Made by a program: the position numbers and the translations under genes. 64,000 nt of DNA from Amycolatopsis decaplanina DSM 44594. Lineage in GTDB: Bacteria; Actinomycetota; Actinomycetes; Mycobacteriales; Pseudonocardiaceae. This document shows positions 34,454-42,529 of the stretch, in pieces (positions within the stretch are counted from its first letter, which is position 1; every line of letters begins with the position of its first letter). Under the pieces are notes generated by a model. It searched no databases, was not told the DNA's origin, and was given only the letters and a program-made list of their open reading frames with translations. The stretch is taken from the NCBI RefSeq assembly GCF_000342005.1, contig NZ_AOHO01000043.1:124001-188000 (forward strand), read 5' to 3'.

Positions 34454-37099
34454 ATGCGAATCGACAGCATAACGCGGTTGCGCGCCCCTAACCTGTACCT
34501 CTCTCGTCCGGTCATCATCGCGCGCCTGGATCTAGGGGAACTCGCTGGGCGCGAAAGCGCCGACGATGTCGGCTTCGCAGCACGGCTCCTCGATCTGCTG
34601 CCTGGTTTGGCCGAGCATCACTGTGGGACGGCCCGGCCGGGTGGTTTCGTCGGAAAACTGAATCAAGGCACCTATTTCGGGCACGTCATCGAGCACGTGA
34701 CGCTTGAGTTGTCCCATCTGATCGGCCGCGAAGTGAACTTCGGCCGCACACTCCAGACCGATGTGCCGGGCTCGTTCGACGTCGTTCTGGAGTGCCCGAG
34801 GGATGAATGGGCCGAAGACTCCGTGGCCGGGGATCTCCTTCGGCTGGCACTGCACTTGACCGGTGAGATGCTCGCCGGCCGGGCACCACAGATCACCACT
34901 GAACTTTCCCGGCTCGCGTCCGTTTACGAGCGATCGCGACTGGGCGTGAGCGCTGAAGCACTGGCCCGTGCGGCCAGGCAGCGCGACATTCCGGTGCGCC
35001 GGCTCAGTGAAGGCACCCTGCTGCAGCTGGGATACGGATGTCACAGACGGATGGTGTGGTCCGCGATCACCGGGCAGACCTCCGCCATCGGAGTGGACAT
35101 CGCTTCGGACAAGGAACTCACCACGCGGCTGCTCGCGACTGCCGGAATACCCGTCCCGGAGAGCGTCGTGGTGCGCAGCGCCGCGGCTGTCGGGACGGCC
35201 TTCCACGAACTCGGCGGGCCAGTGGTCATCAAGCCGCTGTTCAGCCGGCAGGGAATGAATGTGTTCACCGAGTTGGCGACTCCGGACGAGGCCATCGCGG
35301 CCTTCCGTCTCGCTGGTGGCGGTAGCGTCCTCATGGAGTCGTATGTACCCGGCCGGGACTACCGGGTCCTGGTTGTCGATGGACGTATCGTGGCCGCCGC
35401 CGAACTGAATGCGGCTCACGTCACCGGCGACGGAGTATCCGACATCGCCGCCCTGATCGAGCAGGTCAACGAGGACCCCAGGCGCGGAGAGGGACATAGC
35501 CGTCCGCTTACCAGGCTCGTGGTGGACGATACCGCGGTAGCCCACCTGGTGCGCCAAGGCCATGACCTCGAATCGGTGCCGGCCCTGGGAGAAGTCGTCT
35601 GGCTGCGGCGTAACGCGAACCTGTCGACCGGCGGCACCAGTCGCGACGTGACCGAACTCGTCCACTCCGATGTCGCGCGGATATGCACGCGTGCGGCGGT
35701 CGCGGTCGGACTCGACGTCTGCGGAATCGACCTGCGGTTGCCTGACATCAGCGCGCCACTCGTTCCTGGTACCCACGCCGGGGCCGTGATCGAGGTCAAC
35801 GCTTCACCAGGGCTTCGCATGCACTTGTCGCCGAACGAGGGCGCGGCCCGTGACGTGGCCGGCGTCATCATCGATCATCTCTATCGAGAAGGGGCTCCGG
35901 CGCGGATCCCGATCGTCGCCGTCACTGGGACGAACGGGAAGACGACGACCGCACGCCTGATCGCGCACGTTCTCCACCGCACCGGCCTTGGCGTGGGCAT
36001 GGCCACCACCGCGGGGGTCTCGGTGGGCGACCGCCTCATCTACGAGGGCGACGCGTCCGGGCCCAGATCCGCGGACATGGTGCTGGGGGATCCAGGCGTC
36101 GAAGTCGCCGTTCTGGAAACCGCGCGGGGTGGGATCGTTCGTCGTGGACTCGGATACGACAGCGCCGACGTCGCGGTCATCACCAACATCACGCGTGACC
36201 ACATCGGCATGAACGGCATCCACACGGTGGACGACTTGATCGAGATCAAGTCGCTGGTCGCCGAAGAGATCCGCGATGGCGGCCATCTGGTGCTCAACGC
36301 CGACGATCCAGGCACGGCCGGCCTCGCGACGAGGCCGACCGTGCGAGCCCGCGACGCGGTGATCCGGTTCTTCAGCCTGTCGCCCGCCAATCCGGTCGTG
36401 GAAAGGCACCTTCGGCAGGGCGGGACCGCATACACGATCGACGACGGCTGGCTGGTGGAGGCCGACGGGACTCAGCGCACGGCGCTTCTGCACGTACGGG
36501 ACATTCCAGGCGCCTTCAGCGGGCTCGCCTCCTTCATGGTGGCCAACGTGCTGGCCGCTGTGGCGGCTTGCCGCGCGCTCGGTGTCGGCAAAGACGACCT
36601 GCGGCGTTTTCTGGCCACGCTCGAACCCGGTAGGGACAACCCCGGCCGCCCCAGCATCTTACGGCTGGGGGATATGCCGATCGTTGTCGATTACGCCCAT
36701 AATCCCGCTGCCATCAGTGTCATGGGACAGCTTGTCCAGCAGCTTTGGCACCGAGCAGCCGTGGCCGTGATCACGCTGCCGGGCGACCGGTGCGACGATC
36801 TCGTCGTCGAGTCAGCCCACGCGGTGGCTCAGGTATTCGATCGGGTGGTCGTCTACGAGGACGAAGACCTGCGAGGTCGCGAGCGCGGGGAAATGACGAA
36901 ATTGATCATCGCGTCGCTTTGCGAAGTCCGGCCGGACATCTGGTGCGTGCCCGCAGTGGATCTCGAGGACGCCTTCACGACAGCCTGTGTCCTTGACGCC
37001 CCAGGCGATCCGATCCTTCTCCTCTACGAGAAGTTGCCTCCCGTCCTCGCCTTGCTCGACCGGCTCGGCGCGACCCCGTGGGTGGACGACCGACAGTGA
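34454..37099 (+). CDS. cphA: Cyanophycin synthetase
   Basis: 881 residues, normal CphA length. It polymerises Asp and Arg into multi-L-arginyl-poly-L-aspartate, a nitrogen store, using ATP. N-terminal domain with LNQGTYFGHVIEHVTLELSHLIGREVNFGRT; ATP-grasp at about 215-470 (KELTTRLLATAGIPVPES, GPVVIKPLFSRQGMNVF, GAVIEVNASPGLRMH); Mur-ligase-like domain from about 490 with P-loop V-T-G-T-N-G-K-T-T-T and VAVLETARGGIVRRGLGYDSADVAVITNITRDHIG. The partner cyanophycinase (cphB), often adjacent, is absent here. Third-position GC looks lower than in neighbours, and a repeat-dense block follows, hinting at acquisition. Confidence 0.95.
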   Translation: MRIDSITRLRAPNLYLSRPVIIARLDLGELAGRESADDVGFAARLLDLLPGLAEHHCGTARPGGFVGKLNQGTYFGHVIEHVTLELSHLIGREVNFGRTLQTDVPGSFDVVLECPRDEWAEDSVAGDLLRLALHLTGEMLAGRAPQITTELSRLASVYERSRLGVSAEALARAARQRDIPVRRLSEGTLLQLGYGCHRRMVWSAITGQTSAIGVDIASDKELTTRLLATAGIPVPESVVVRSAAAVGTAFHELGGPVVIKPLFSRQGMNVFTELATPDEAIAAFRLAGGGSVLMESYVPGRDYRVLVVDGRIVAAAELNAAHVTGDGVSDIAALIEQVNEDPRRGEGHSRPLTRLVVDDTAVAHLVRQGHDLESVPALGEVVWLRRNANLSTGGTSRDVTELVHSDVARICTRAAVAVGLDVCGIDLRLPDISAPLVPGTHAGAVIEVNASPGLRMHLSPNEGAARDVAGVIIDHLYREGAPARIPIVAVTGTNGKTTTARLIAHVLHRTGLGVGMATTAGVSVGDRLIYEGDASGPRSADMVLGDPGVEVAVLETARGGIVRRGLGYDSADVAVITNITRDHIGMNGIHTVDDLIEIKSLVAEEIRDGGHLVLNADDPGTAGLATRPTVRARDAVIRFFSLSPANPVVERHLRQGGTAYTIDDGWLVEADGTQRTALLHVRDIPGAFSGLASFMVANVLAAVAACRALGVGKDDLRRFLATLEPGRDNPGRPSILRLGDMPIVVDYAHNPAAISVMGQLVQQLWHRAAVAVITLPGDRCDDLVVESAHAVAQVFDRVVVYEDEDLRGRERGEMTKLIIASLCEVRPDIWCVPAVDLEDAFTTACVLDAPGDPILLLYEKLPPVLALLDRLGATPWVDDRQ

Positions 37100-37144
37100 G
37101 GACGCCGATCACCGCGGAGCAGGTGGCATGTCCTGGTGGCGAGC

Positions 37145-37188
37145 CTCGTGAGTGGTAAGGACGGTTATTGAGGGGTAAGGCAAACGTG
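37145..37188. repeat. Hybrid repeat: half family A palindrome fused to GAGGGGTAAGG element
   Basis: 37145-37166 is exactly the left arm of the family A palindrome. Instead of the right arm it is followed by ATTGAGGGGTAAGGCAAACG, the element found again inside the inverted repeat at 37522-37698 and at 37980. It looks like a junction from recombination or insertion. Confidence 0.75.
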
Positions 37189-37392
37189 TCGTGACCGACC
37201 CTTTTGCTGTGAAAGCCTTCTTCGCTGACTTCACGGTGGACAGAGAGTCCTTCGCCGCGCTGTTCTGGACTGGCGGACGAGACCGGTCGTGCATCGAGTG
37301 TCCACATGGGACACTTTCTGGTGGCAAGATATCCGATTGATATCCATATGCACGGTTCCGCACGGGGGTCGTGAGTGGTAAAGAGCGTTCTA

Positions 37393-37506
37393 ATGCAATG
37401 CCACGTAGCTTAAGTTGAATATGAAAACCAGCTCCATGTCGCCGTTGTCCTGGCCGGGGCGGAACGGCAGGGGCCCGGGTTTGCCTGAGTATTGCTCGGC
37501 GGTGCT
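37393..37506 (-). pseudogene. Possible 3' remnant of a gene
   Basis: Leftward reading STAEQYSGKPGPLPFRPGQD and on to NGDMELVFIFNLSYVALH-stop looks protein-like and ends in the outer repeat arm. A mirror fragment on the plus strand (about 37750-37848) reads VADKKPQVERLIKLSYVALR-stop. Neither has a start or a recognised family. They may be duplicated gene ends carried with the repeat. Confidence 0.2.
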
Positions 37507-37521
37507 GGCGTGGCGTCGGCT

Positions 37522-37698
37522 GTCGTGAGTGATAAGGGTCGTTCTATTGAGGGGTAAGGCAAACGTGGCGTGGTGTGGGGGCGTGTCGCGAAAGCCACTT
37601 TCGCGACGTTGGATGTCCGGAAAGTGGCTTTCGCGCCACGCCCCCCCACCACGCCACCTTTGCCTTACCCCTCAATAACGACCCCTATCACTCACGAC
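37522..37698. repeat. Long inner hairpin, about 78-bp arms
   Basis: Left arm begins GTCGTGAGTGATAAGGGTCG, passes through TTGAGGGGTAAGGCAAACG, GTGGCGTGGTG and ends GCGAAAGCCACTTT near 37601; the right arm 37621-37698 is its complement with about five mismatches and a 2-base indel. The 19-base loop holds TTGGATGTCC, and a small CGCGAAAG-CTTTCGCG hairpin lies near the tip. No ORF worth calling. It resembles a MITE or large REP-type palindrome. Confidence 0.85.
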
Positions 37699-37979
37699 CC
37701 CCTCGGTCAGCGCCCCACGCATCCCTGTCGCCACACCAGTCACTGTCCACAATGGAGAAACCTGCCCGAGGTCGCACCGACTACCGTCGCCGACAAGAAA
37801 CCGCAGGTCGAAAGGTTGATCAAGTTAAGCTACGTGGCATTGCGTTAGAACGCTCTTTGCCACTCACGACCCCGCACGAAGTGCACAAATCGGGCACTTT
37901 GATCGGAATCAGTGTCTCTTATGGACAGTCAAGAATGCGCCGGGTCGCTTTGGTGACCCCGCTCCCGCCGCCAACCCAA

Positions 37980-38006
37980 CCACGCCACGATTGCCTTACC
38001 CCTCAA
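37980..38006. repeat. Further copy of the GAGGGGTAAGG element at a gene end
   Basis: CCACGCCACGATTGCCTTAC followed by CCCTCAA is a reverse copy of the element in the inner hairpin. It overlaps the stop codon of the deaminase gene (38003-38005), so this gene ends inside the repeat. Confidence 0.7.
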
Positions 38007-38473
38007 TCGTTCGGTGTGGCGGGCACCCCGATGTCCTCGAACCACAGTTCCGGATGCTCCTGGATGAACTCGGTCATCAGCGTGGTGCAGGCCGGATCGT
38101 CGAGCAGGGTGATCTCGACGCCGTTGTCCTCGAGCCAGCCGTGCCCGCCCTCGAACGTGGTGGCCTCGCCGATGATGACCCGGCCGATGCCGAACTGGCG
38201 CACCAGCCCGCTGCAATACCAGCAGGGGGAGAGGGTGGTGACCATGATCGTGTCCCGGTAGTGCGGCCGCCTGCCCGCGTTCCGGAACGCCGAGGTCTCG
38301 GCGTGCATCGACGGGTCGCCGTCCTGGACCCGGCGGTTGTGGCCGCGGCCGAGGAGGGCACCGGTGGTGTCGAAGAGGGCGGCGCCGATCGGGACTCCGC
38401 CCTCGGCCTTGCCGAGTTCGGCCTCTTCACGGGCGACGGACAGCAACTGCGCGGGTTCGATCACCTGGGTCAC
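38003..38473 (-). CDS. Cytosine deaminase-like nucleoside/base deaminase
   Basis: 156 residues. Zinc motifs H-A-E (57-59) and P-C-W-Y-C (83-87) supply the His, two Cys and catalytic Glu of the CDA superfamily. SMHAETSAFRNAGRR, TTLSPCWYCSGLVRQFGIGRVIIGE and the C-terminal helix are close in layout to yeast-type (Fcy1) cytosine deaminase, which makes uracil from cytosine; guanine deaminase or other purine substrates are the main alternatives. The GTG start lacks a strong ribosome-binding site. The stop lies in a repeat copy. Confidence 0.85.
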   Translation of the reverse strand: MTQVIEPAQLLSVAREEAELGKAEGGVPIGAALFDTTGALLGRGHNRRVQDGDPSMHAETSAFRNAGRRPHYRDTIMVTTLSPCWYCSGLVRQFGIGRVIIGEATTFEGGHGWLEDNGVEITLLDDPACTTLMTEFIQEHPELWFEDIGVPATPND

Positions 38474-38480
38474 CTTACGT

Positions 38481-38526
38481 CTCGTGAGGGGCTAGGACGG
38501 TTCTAACCGTCCTTACCACTCACGAG
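38481..38526. repeat. 46-bp palindrome, family A copy 4 (imperfect)
   Basis: Left arm CTCGTGAGGGGCTAGGACGG with TT, right arm as in the standard copy, so three positions no longer pair. Unlike the others it sits between two divergent starts (deaminase and WYL regulator) instead of behind a stop codon. Confidence 0.85.
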
Positions 38527-38589
38527 GGCAATGCGGACCGGACCTGTCCTGAATATCTGCGACACTCCTCCCATGAAGCGAGCGAACCG

Positions 38590-39600
38590 ATGACCACGGG
38601 CACGTCGGCGCGGCTGCTGAGGCTGCTCTCCCTGCTGCAGGCGCGGCGCGACTGGCCGGGCGCCGACCTGGCCGACCGGCTGCAGGTCGACGTCCGCACG
38701 GTCCGGCGGGACGTAGAGCGGCTGCGGGAACTGGGCTACCCGGTGCACGCCACCCCCGGCGTCGCGGGCGGCTATCGGCTCGGTGCGGGGGCCGCGCTGC
38801 CGCCGTTGCTGCTGGACGACGACGAGGCCGTCGCGGTCGCCGTCGGGCTCCGCACGGCCGCGAACGGGACGGTTTCGGGGATCGAGGAGACCTCGGTGCG
38901 CGCGCTCGCGAAACTGGAGCAGGTGCTGCCCGCCCGGCTGCGGCACCGGGTGACCGCGCTGAACACCGCGATGATCCCGCTCGGCGGCGTCGTCCCGGTC
39001 ATCGACGCGGCGGCGCTGACGGTCATCGCGTCGGCGTGCCGAGACCATCAGCGGCTCCGATTCGGCTACCGCAGCCACAACGGCGACGTCAGCGAGCGCT
39101 ACATCGAGCCGCTGCGCCTGGTGCACACCGGGCGCCGGTGGTACCTGGTGGCGTTCGACCTCGACCGTGACGACTGGCGGACGTTCCGCGTCGACCGCAT
39201 CGACGGTGTCCCGGCCGCCAGTTTCCGGTTCACGCCCAGGGAACCGCCCGCCGAGGACCTCGCGGCCTACGTCTCCCGCGGGATCACGTCGTCGCCGTAT
39301 CCGCACCGAATGGTGCTGCGGGTGAACGCCCCGGCGGACGCGCTCGCCGAATACGTGTCACCGACCGCCGGGGCGATCGAGGCCATCGACGAGCACACCT
39401 GCCGGGTCAGGGTCGGCTCCAGCGACCTTTCCGTGATGCCCTACTACCTAGCCCATTGGGACGTCGACTTCGTCGTGGAGGAGGCGCCGGACGAGGTCAA
39501 GGAGCGGCTACGGCTGGTCGCCGACCGCTTCGCGCGCGCGGTCGATCGAGTCCGAAGTGGACCGCGCGCGTTTGGCCAGCAGGCCGATCGAACCGAGTGA
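38590..39600 (+). CDS. HTH-WYL domain transcriptional regulator
   Basis: 336 residues. N-terminal winged helix (SARLLRLLSLLQARRDWPGADLADRLQVDVRTVRRDVERLRELGYPVHATPG, DeoR-type) and WYL domain at about 140-215 (RLRFGYRSHNGDVSERYIEPLRLVHTGRRWYLVAFDLDRDDWRTFRVDRI) followed by the WCX extension. WYL proteins bind nucleic acid or nucleotide ligands and act as repressors or activators. The last 93 bases overlap, tail to tail, the end of the convergent transporter gene. Confidence 0.94.
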   Translation: MTTGTSARLLRLLSLLQARRDWPGADLADRLQVDVRTVRRDVERLRELGYPVHATPGVAGGYRLGAGAALPPLLLDDDEAVAVAVGLRTAANGTVSGIEETSVRALAKLEQVLPARLRHRVTALNTAMIPLGGVVPVIDAAALTVIASACRDHQRLRFGYRSHNGDVSERYIEPLRLVHTGRRWYLVAFDLDRDDWRTFRVDRIDGVPAASFRFTPREPPAEDLAAYVSRGITSSPYPHRMVLRVNAPADALAEYVSPTAGAIEAIDEHTCRVRVGSSDLSVMPYYLAHWDVDFVVEEAPDEVKERLRLVADRFARAVDRVRSGPRAFGQQADRTE

Positions 39601-40881
39601 GATCAGGGCCAGCACGATGATGTAGAGCGAAACCGACATCGAGGTCCCGGTGGACTCCAGCAGCAGCACCATGATGAACGGCGCGAGCCCGCCGCCGACG
39701 ACCGCGCTGATCTGATAGCCGAGCGAGGCACCGGTGTAGCGCATCTCGGCGGAGAACAGTTCGGCGAACAACGCCGCCTGCGGGCCGTACATGATGCCGA
39801 GGAACAGCGACCCGACGAACGAGGCGACCACGAACAGCGGCAGCGAAGCCGTATCGATCAGCAAGAACATCGGGACCGCCCAGAGCGCGACCCCCGCCGC
39901 GCCGAAGGTGTAGATCTTGAGCCTGCCGATCCGGTCGGACAGTTTCGCCGACAGCGGGATGATCGCCAGTTGCAGCGTGCTGATCAGCAGGGTCGCGACG
40001 AGCACGGTGGTCCGCGACATCCCCAGGTGACGGGTGGCGTAGTCGAGGACGCCGTTCAGCAGGATGTAGAAGGTGGCGGTGTTGACCATGAACGAACCGC
40101 CGGCCAGCAGCACCGTGCCCTTGTGGTGGCGCAGGACATCGCGCAGCGGCGACTTGGCGCGGCCACGTTCCTCGGCGGCGAGTTTCGCCTCCGCACGGCG
40201 GTATTCCGGCGTCTCGTCGATCTTGACGTGCATGTACCAGGCCAGCCCGAGCACGAGGACGCCGACCAGGAACGGGATCCGCCACGCCCAGACCAAGAAG
40301 TCCGACGGCGGCGCCACCTGCGCGGCGATCAGGAACACCGTGTTCGCCAGCACCACCCCGATCGGGACGCCGAGCTGGACGAGGCTGCCGTAGAGACCGC
40401 GTTTGCCGGGCGGCGCGTACTCGGTGGCGAGCAGCATCGCGCCACCCCACTGGGCGCCGACGGCGACACCCTGCACGAGCCGCAGCAGCACCAGGAGGAT
40501 CGGTGCGGCGATGCCGATCGTGTCGTAGGTCGGCAGCAGGCCGATCAGCGTGGTCGCCGCACCCATCAGCGCGATCGCCAGTACCAGCACGGGTTTCCGG
40601 CCGCGTTTGTCGCCGAGGCTGCCCGCGATGATCCCGCCGAGCGGCCGGGCGAGGAAGCCGACCGCGAAGGTCGCGAACGAGGCGAGGACGCCGGCCGCCG
40701 CGTTGGTGGTGGGGAAGAAGGTCTTCCCGAAGACCAGGGCGGCCGCGATCCCGAAGACGAAGTAGTCGTACCACTCGACCGATGAGGCGAGTGCGGCCGC
40801 GGTCGCGGCCCTCCTTCGCTGGGACACGGTGATCGTCGGTTCGGCGGCGGTTTCAGGGGCGTTCGGTGCGGTGTCGGCCAT
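39508..40881 (-). CDS. MFS transporter, metabolite:H+ symporter family
   Basis: 457 residues, about 12 membrane helices. SSVEWYDYFVFGIAAALVFGKTFFP and PLGGIIAGSLGDKRGRKPVLV are hallmarks of the MHS group (proline-betaine, shikimate, alpha-ketoglutarate carriers). It should import a small organic acid or zwitterion with protons; the substrate is not readable. The C-terminal 30 codons overlap the WYL gene antisense. A TetR-type dyad lies about 96 bases upstream of the start. Confidence 0.93.
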   Translation of the reverse strand: MADTAPNAPETAAEPTITVSQRRRAATAAALASSVEWYDYFVFGIAAALVFGKTFFPTTNAAAGVLASFATFAVGFLARPLGGIIAGSLGDKRGRKPVLVLAIALMGAATTLIGLLPTYDTIGIAAPILLVLLRLVQGVAVGAQWGGAMLLATEYAPPGKRGLYGSLVQLGVPIGVVLANTVFLIAAQVAPPSDFLVWAWRIPFLVGVLVLGLAWYMHVKIDETPEYRRAEAKLAAEERGRAKSPLRDVLRHHKGTVLLAGGSFMVNTATFYILLNGVLDYATRHLGMSRTTVLVATLLISTLQLAIIPLSAKLSDRIGRLKIYTFGAAGVALWAVPMFLLIDTASLPLFVVASFVGSLFLGIMYGPQAALFAELFSAEMRYTGASLGYQISAVVGGGLAPFIMVLLLESTGTSMSVSLYIIVLALISLGSIGLLAKRARSTSDSIDRAREAVGDQP

Positions 40882-40976
40882 CTGGATGCCCTTCGCTCGG
40901 CGCTGCTGCGGCGGTGCGGTCCGGGCAAGTTAACAACCGCTTAGTATGTGGTCAACGTCTCAACGGGTAATTCTCG

Positions 40977-40994
40977 ATACCGACCGGTTGGTAT
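40977..40994 (-). promoter_or_regulatory. TetR/AcrR-type operator candidate
   Basis: ATACCGACCGGTTGGTAT is an 18-base dyad with one mismatch, of the ACCGACCGGTCGGT type seen at many TetR sites. It lies between the MHS transporter start and the end of the leftward tetR gene, positioned to control the transporter. Confidence 0.5.
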
Positions 40995-41038
40995 GTCACT
41001 CTGGTGGCGGTATCGCAGGGGAAGGCGATCGGTACTGG

Positions 41039-41653
41039 TCAGGAGAGTTTCGTGCCGAGCATGCGCAACACCAGCTCGCTGTACTCCTGGCCCAGCTTCT
41101 TGGGAGTCTGGCGGGCTCGTTCGCTGTACCAGCGGGAGACGTCGACGCCGAGCGAGAGCACGGCGCGGGCGGCGGTGTGCGGGTCGCCGACGGTGAACAC
41201 GCCCGTCCGCGCGCCTTCGGTGATGACCTCGCGCACGACCTGCTCGATGCGGCGGCGCAGTTTCGCGACGATCTCGAACTCCTCGTCGGGCAGCGCGTGC
41301 AGTTCGTACTGCACCACGCGCGCCACGGTGTGCCGCCGCGCGTGCCAGGCCACGAAGTCCTCCACCAGCAGCCGGATCCGCTCGACCGGGTCGCTCTCGC
41401 GCGCCACGACGCTCTCGACCAGCGAGAGCGTCTGCTCATGGCCGTACTTCGAGATCGCGAACAGCAGCGCGGCCTTGGACGGGAAGTGCACGTACAGCGC
41501 CGCGGGGCTCATGCCCGCCGCCGAGGCGATGTCCCGGGTGGTGGTCGCGTGATAGCCACGCCGCGCGAAGGATTCGACCCCGGCCAGCATCAGCCGCCGT
41601 GCCGTCTCCGGCTGGACGTCGGGCCACAGTTCGGCCGACAGCGACATGGTCAT
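41039..41653 (-). CDS. TetR family regulator
   Basis: 204 residues from ATG 41653, which has GGGAGGA upstream; the longer frame to 41698 has no ribosome-binding site. HTH: ARRLMLAGVESFARRGYHATTTRDIASAAGMSPAALYVHFPSKAALLFAISKYG. Divergent from the SDR pair with a clear dyad between, so it most likely represses those genes and itself. Confidence 0.94.
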   Translation of the reverse strand: MTMSLSAELWPDVQPETARRLMLAGVESFARRGYHATTTRDIASAAGMSPAALYVHFPSKAALLFAISKYGHEQTLSLVESVVARESDPVERIRLLVEDFVAWHARRHTVARVVQYELHALPDEEFEIVAKLRRRIEQVVREVITEGARTGVFTVGDPHTAARAVLSLGVDVSRWYSERARQTPKKLGQEYSELVLRMLGTKLS

Positions 41654-41719
41654 CCGCAGATCCTCCCAGACGCTCGCACCGGATGGTGGGCTTGACACCG
41701 CCTCCGGACCTTTCCATTG

Positions 41720-41737
41720 TAAGTGAGCGCTCGCTTA
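41720..41737. promoter_or_regulatory. Operator between tetR and the SDR genes
   Basis: TAAGTGAGCGCTCGCTTA, an 18-base dyad with one mismatch, is followed by a partial second copy (GCGCTCGCTAGTGA, 41744-41757). Leftward TTGACA-like and rightward -10-like elements overlap it. A TetR dimer here would control both directions. Confidence 0.65.
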
Positions 41738-41776
41738 GTGATTGCGCTCGCTAGTGAACACAGAGGAGATCGAAGA

Positions 41777-42529
41777 GTGAACTCGTTCAAGGATCGCGTC
41801 GCGATCGTCACCGGCGCCAGCCGGGGGATCGGCCTCGGGATCGCCAAGGACCTGATCGAGCGCGGCGCGAAGGTGTGCATCACCGCGCGCAAGCCGGAGC
41901 CGCTGGCCGAAGCGGTGGCCGAACTGGGCGGTGAGGCGGTCGCCATCGCCGTTCCTGGCAAGGCCGACGACGAGACGCACCAGGACGAGGCCGTCGCCAA
42001 GACCATCGAGACCTTCGGGCGGCTGGACATGCTGGTCAACAACACCGGCATCAACCCGGTGTTCGGGCCGACACTGGACATCGACCCCGGGGCCGCCGCG
42101 AAGATCTTCGCCGTCAACGTGCTCGCGCCGCTTTCGTGGACCCGCCGGGCGCGGGACGCGTGGATGGGGGAGCACGGCGGCGCGGTGGTGAACGTCGCGT
42201 CCATCGCCGGGCTCGGCGCGTCGCCCGGGATCGGCATGTACGGCGTCAGCAAGGCCGCGCTGATCCGGCTCACCAAGGAACTCGGCTTCGAACTGGGCCC
42301 GAAGATCCGCGTGAACGCCGTCGCGCCCGCCGTTGTCAAGACCAAGTTCGCGACCGCGCTGTACGAAGGTCGCGAAGAAGAGGTCTCGGAGTCGTACCCG
42401 ATGAAGCGTCTCGGCGTCCCGGCGGACATCGCGAGCGCCGTGTCGTTCCTGCTTTCGGAAGAGGCGGGCTGGATCACCGGGCAGACGGTGGTCCTCGACG
42501 GCGGCGTGACACTGGCGGGTGGCCTGTGA
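41777..42529 (+). CDS. Short-chain dehydrogenase/reductase
   Basis: 250 residues from GTG 41777 (GAGGAG upstream). Classical SDR: cofactor motif T-G-A-S-R-G-I-G, N-N-T-G, catalytic Ser (NVASIAGLG) and Y-G-V-S-K, and the late GWITGQTVVLDGG. The Arg after the glycine motif favours NADP(H). It oxidises or reduces a hydroxyl/keto group, perhaps on an acyl-CoA given the paired SDR. Stop overlaps the next start (GTGA). Confidence 0.93.
   Translation: MNSFKDRVAIVTGASRGIGLGIAKDLIERGAKVCITARKPEPLAEAVAELGGEAVAIAVPGKADDETHQDEAVAKTIETFGRLDMLVNNTGINPVFGPTLDIDPGAAAKIFAVNVLAPLSWTRRARDAWMGEHGGAVVNVASIAGLGASPGIGMYGVSKAALIRLTKELGFELGPKIRVNAVAPAVVKTKFATALYEGREEEVSESYPMKRLGVPADIASAVSFLLSEEAGWITGQTVVLDGGVTLAGGL

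Larger units (their letters stand above)
37365..37874. repeat. Outer inverted repeat pair enclosing 411 bp
   Basis: Left arm 37365-37413 and right arm 37825-37874, about 49 bases, differ at only two positions over the 46-base core, which starts GTCGTGAGTGG(T/C)AAAGAGC and ends GCCACGTAGCTTAA. They bracket a second inverted repeat (37522-37698). Stop codons of two outward-facing open frames, both ending L-S-Y-V-A-L-(H/R), fall inside the arms. Confidence 0.8.

Noticed and set aside
37522..37698. CRISPR-like or attachment-site reading of the repeat block
   Set aside because: There are no regularly spaced direct repeats with spacers, no cas genes and no integrase; arms are inverted, not direct.
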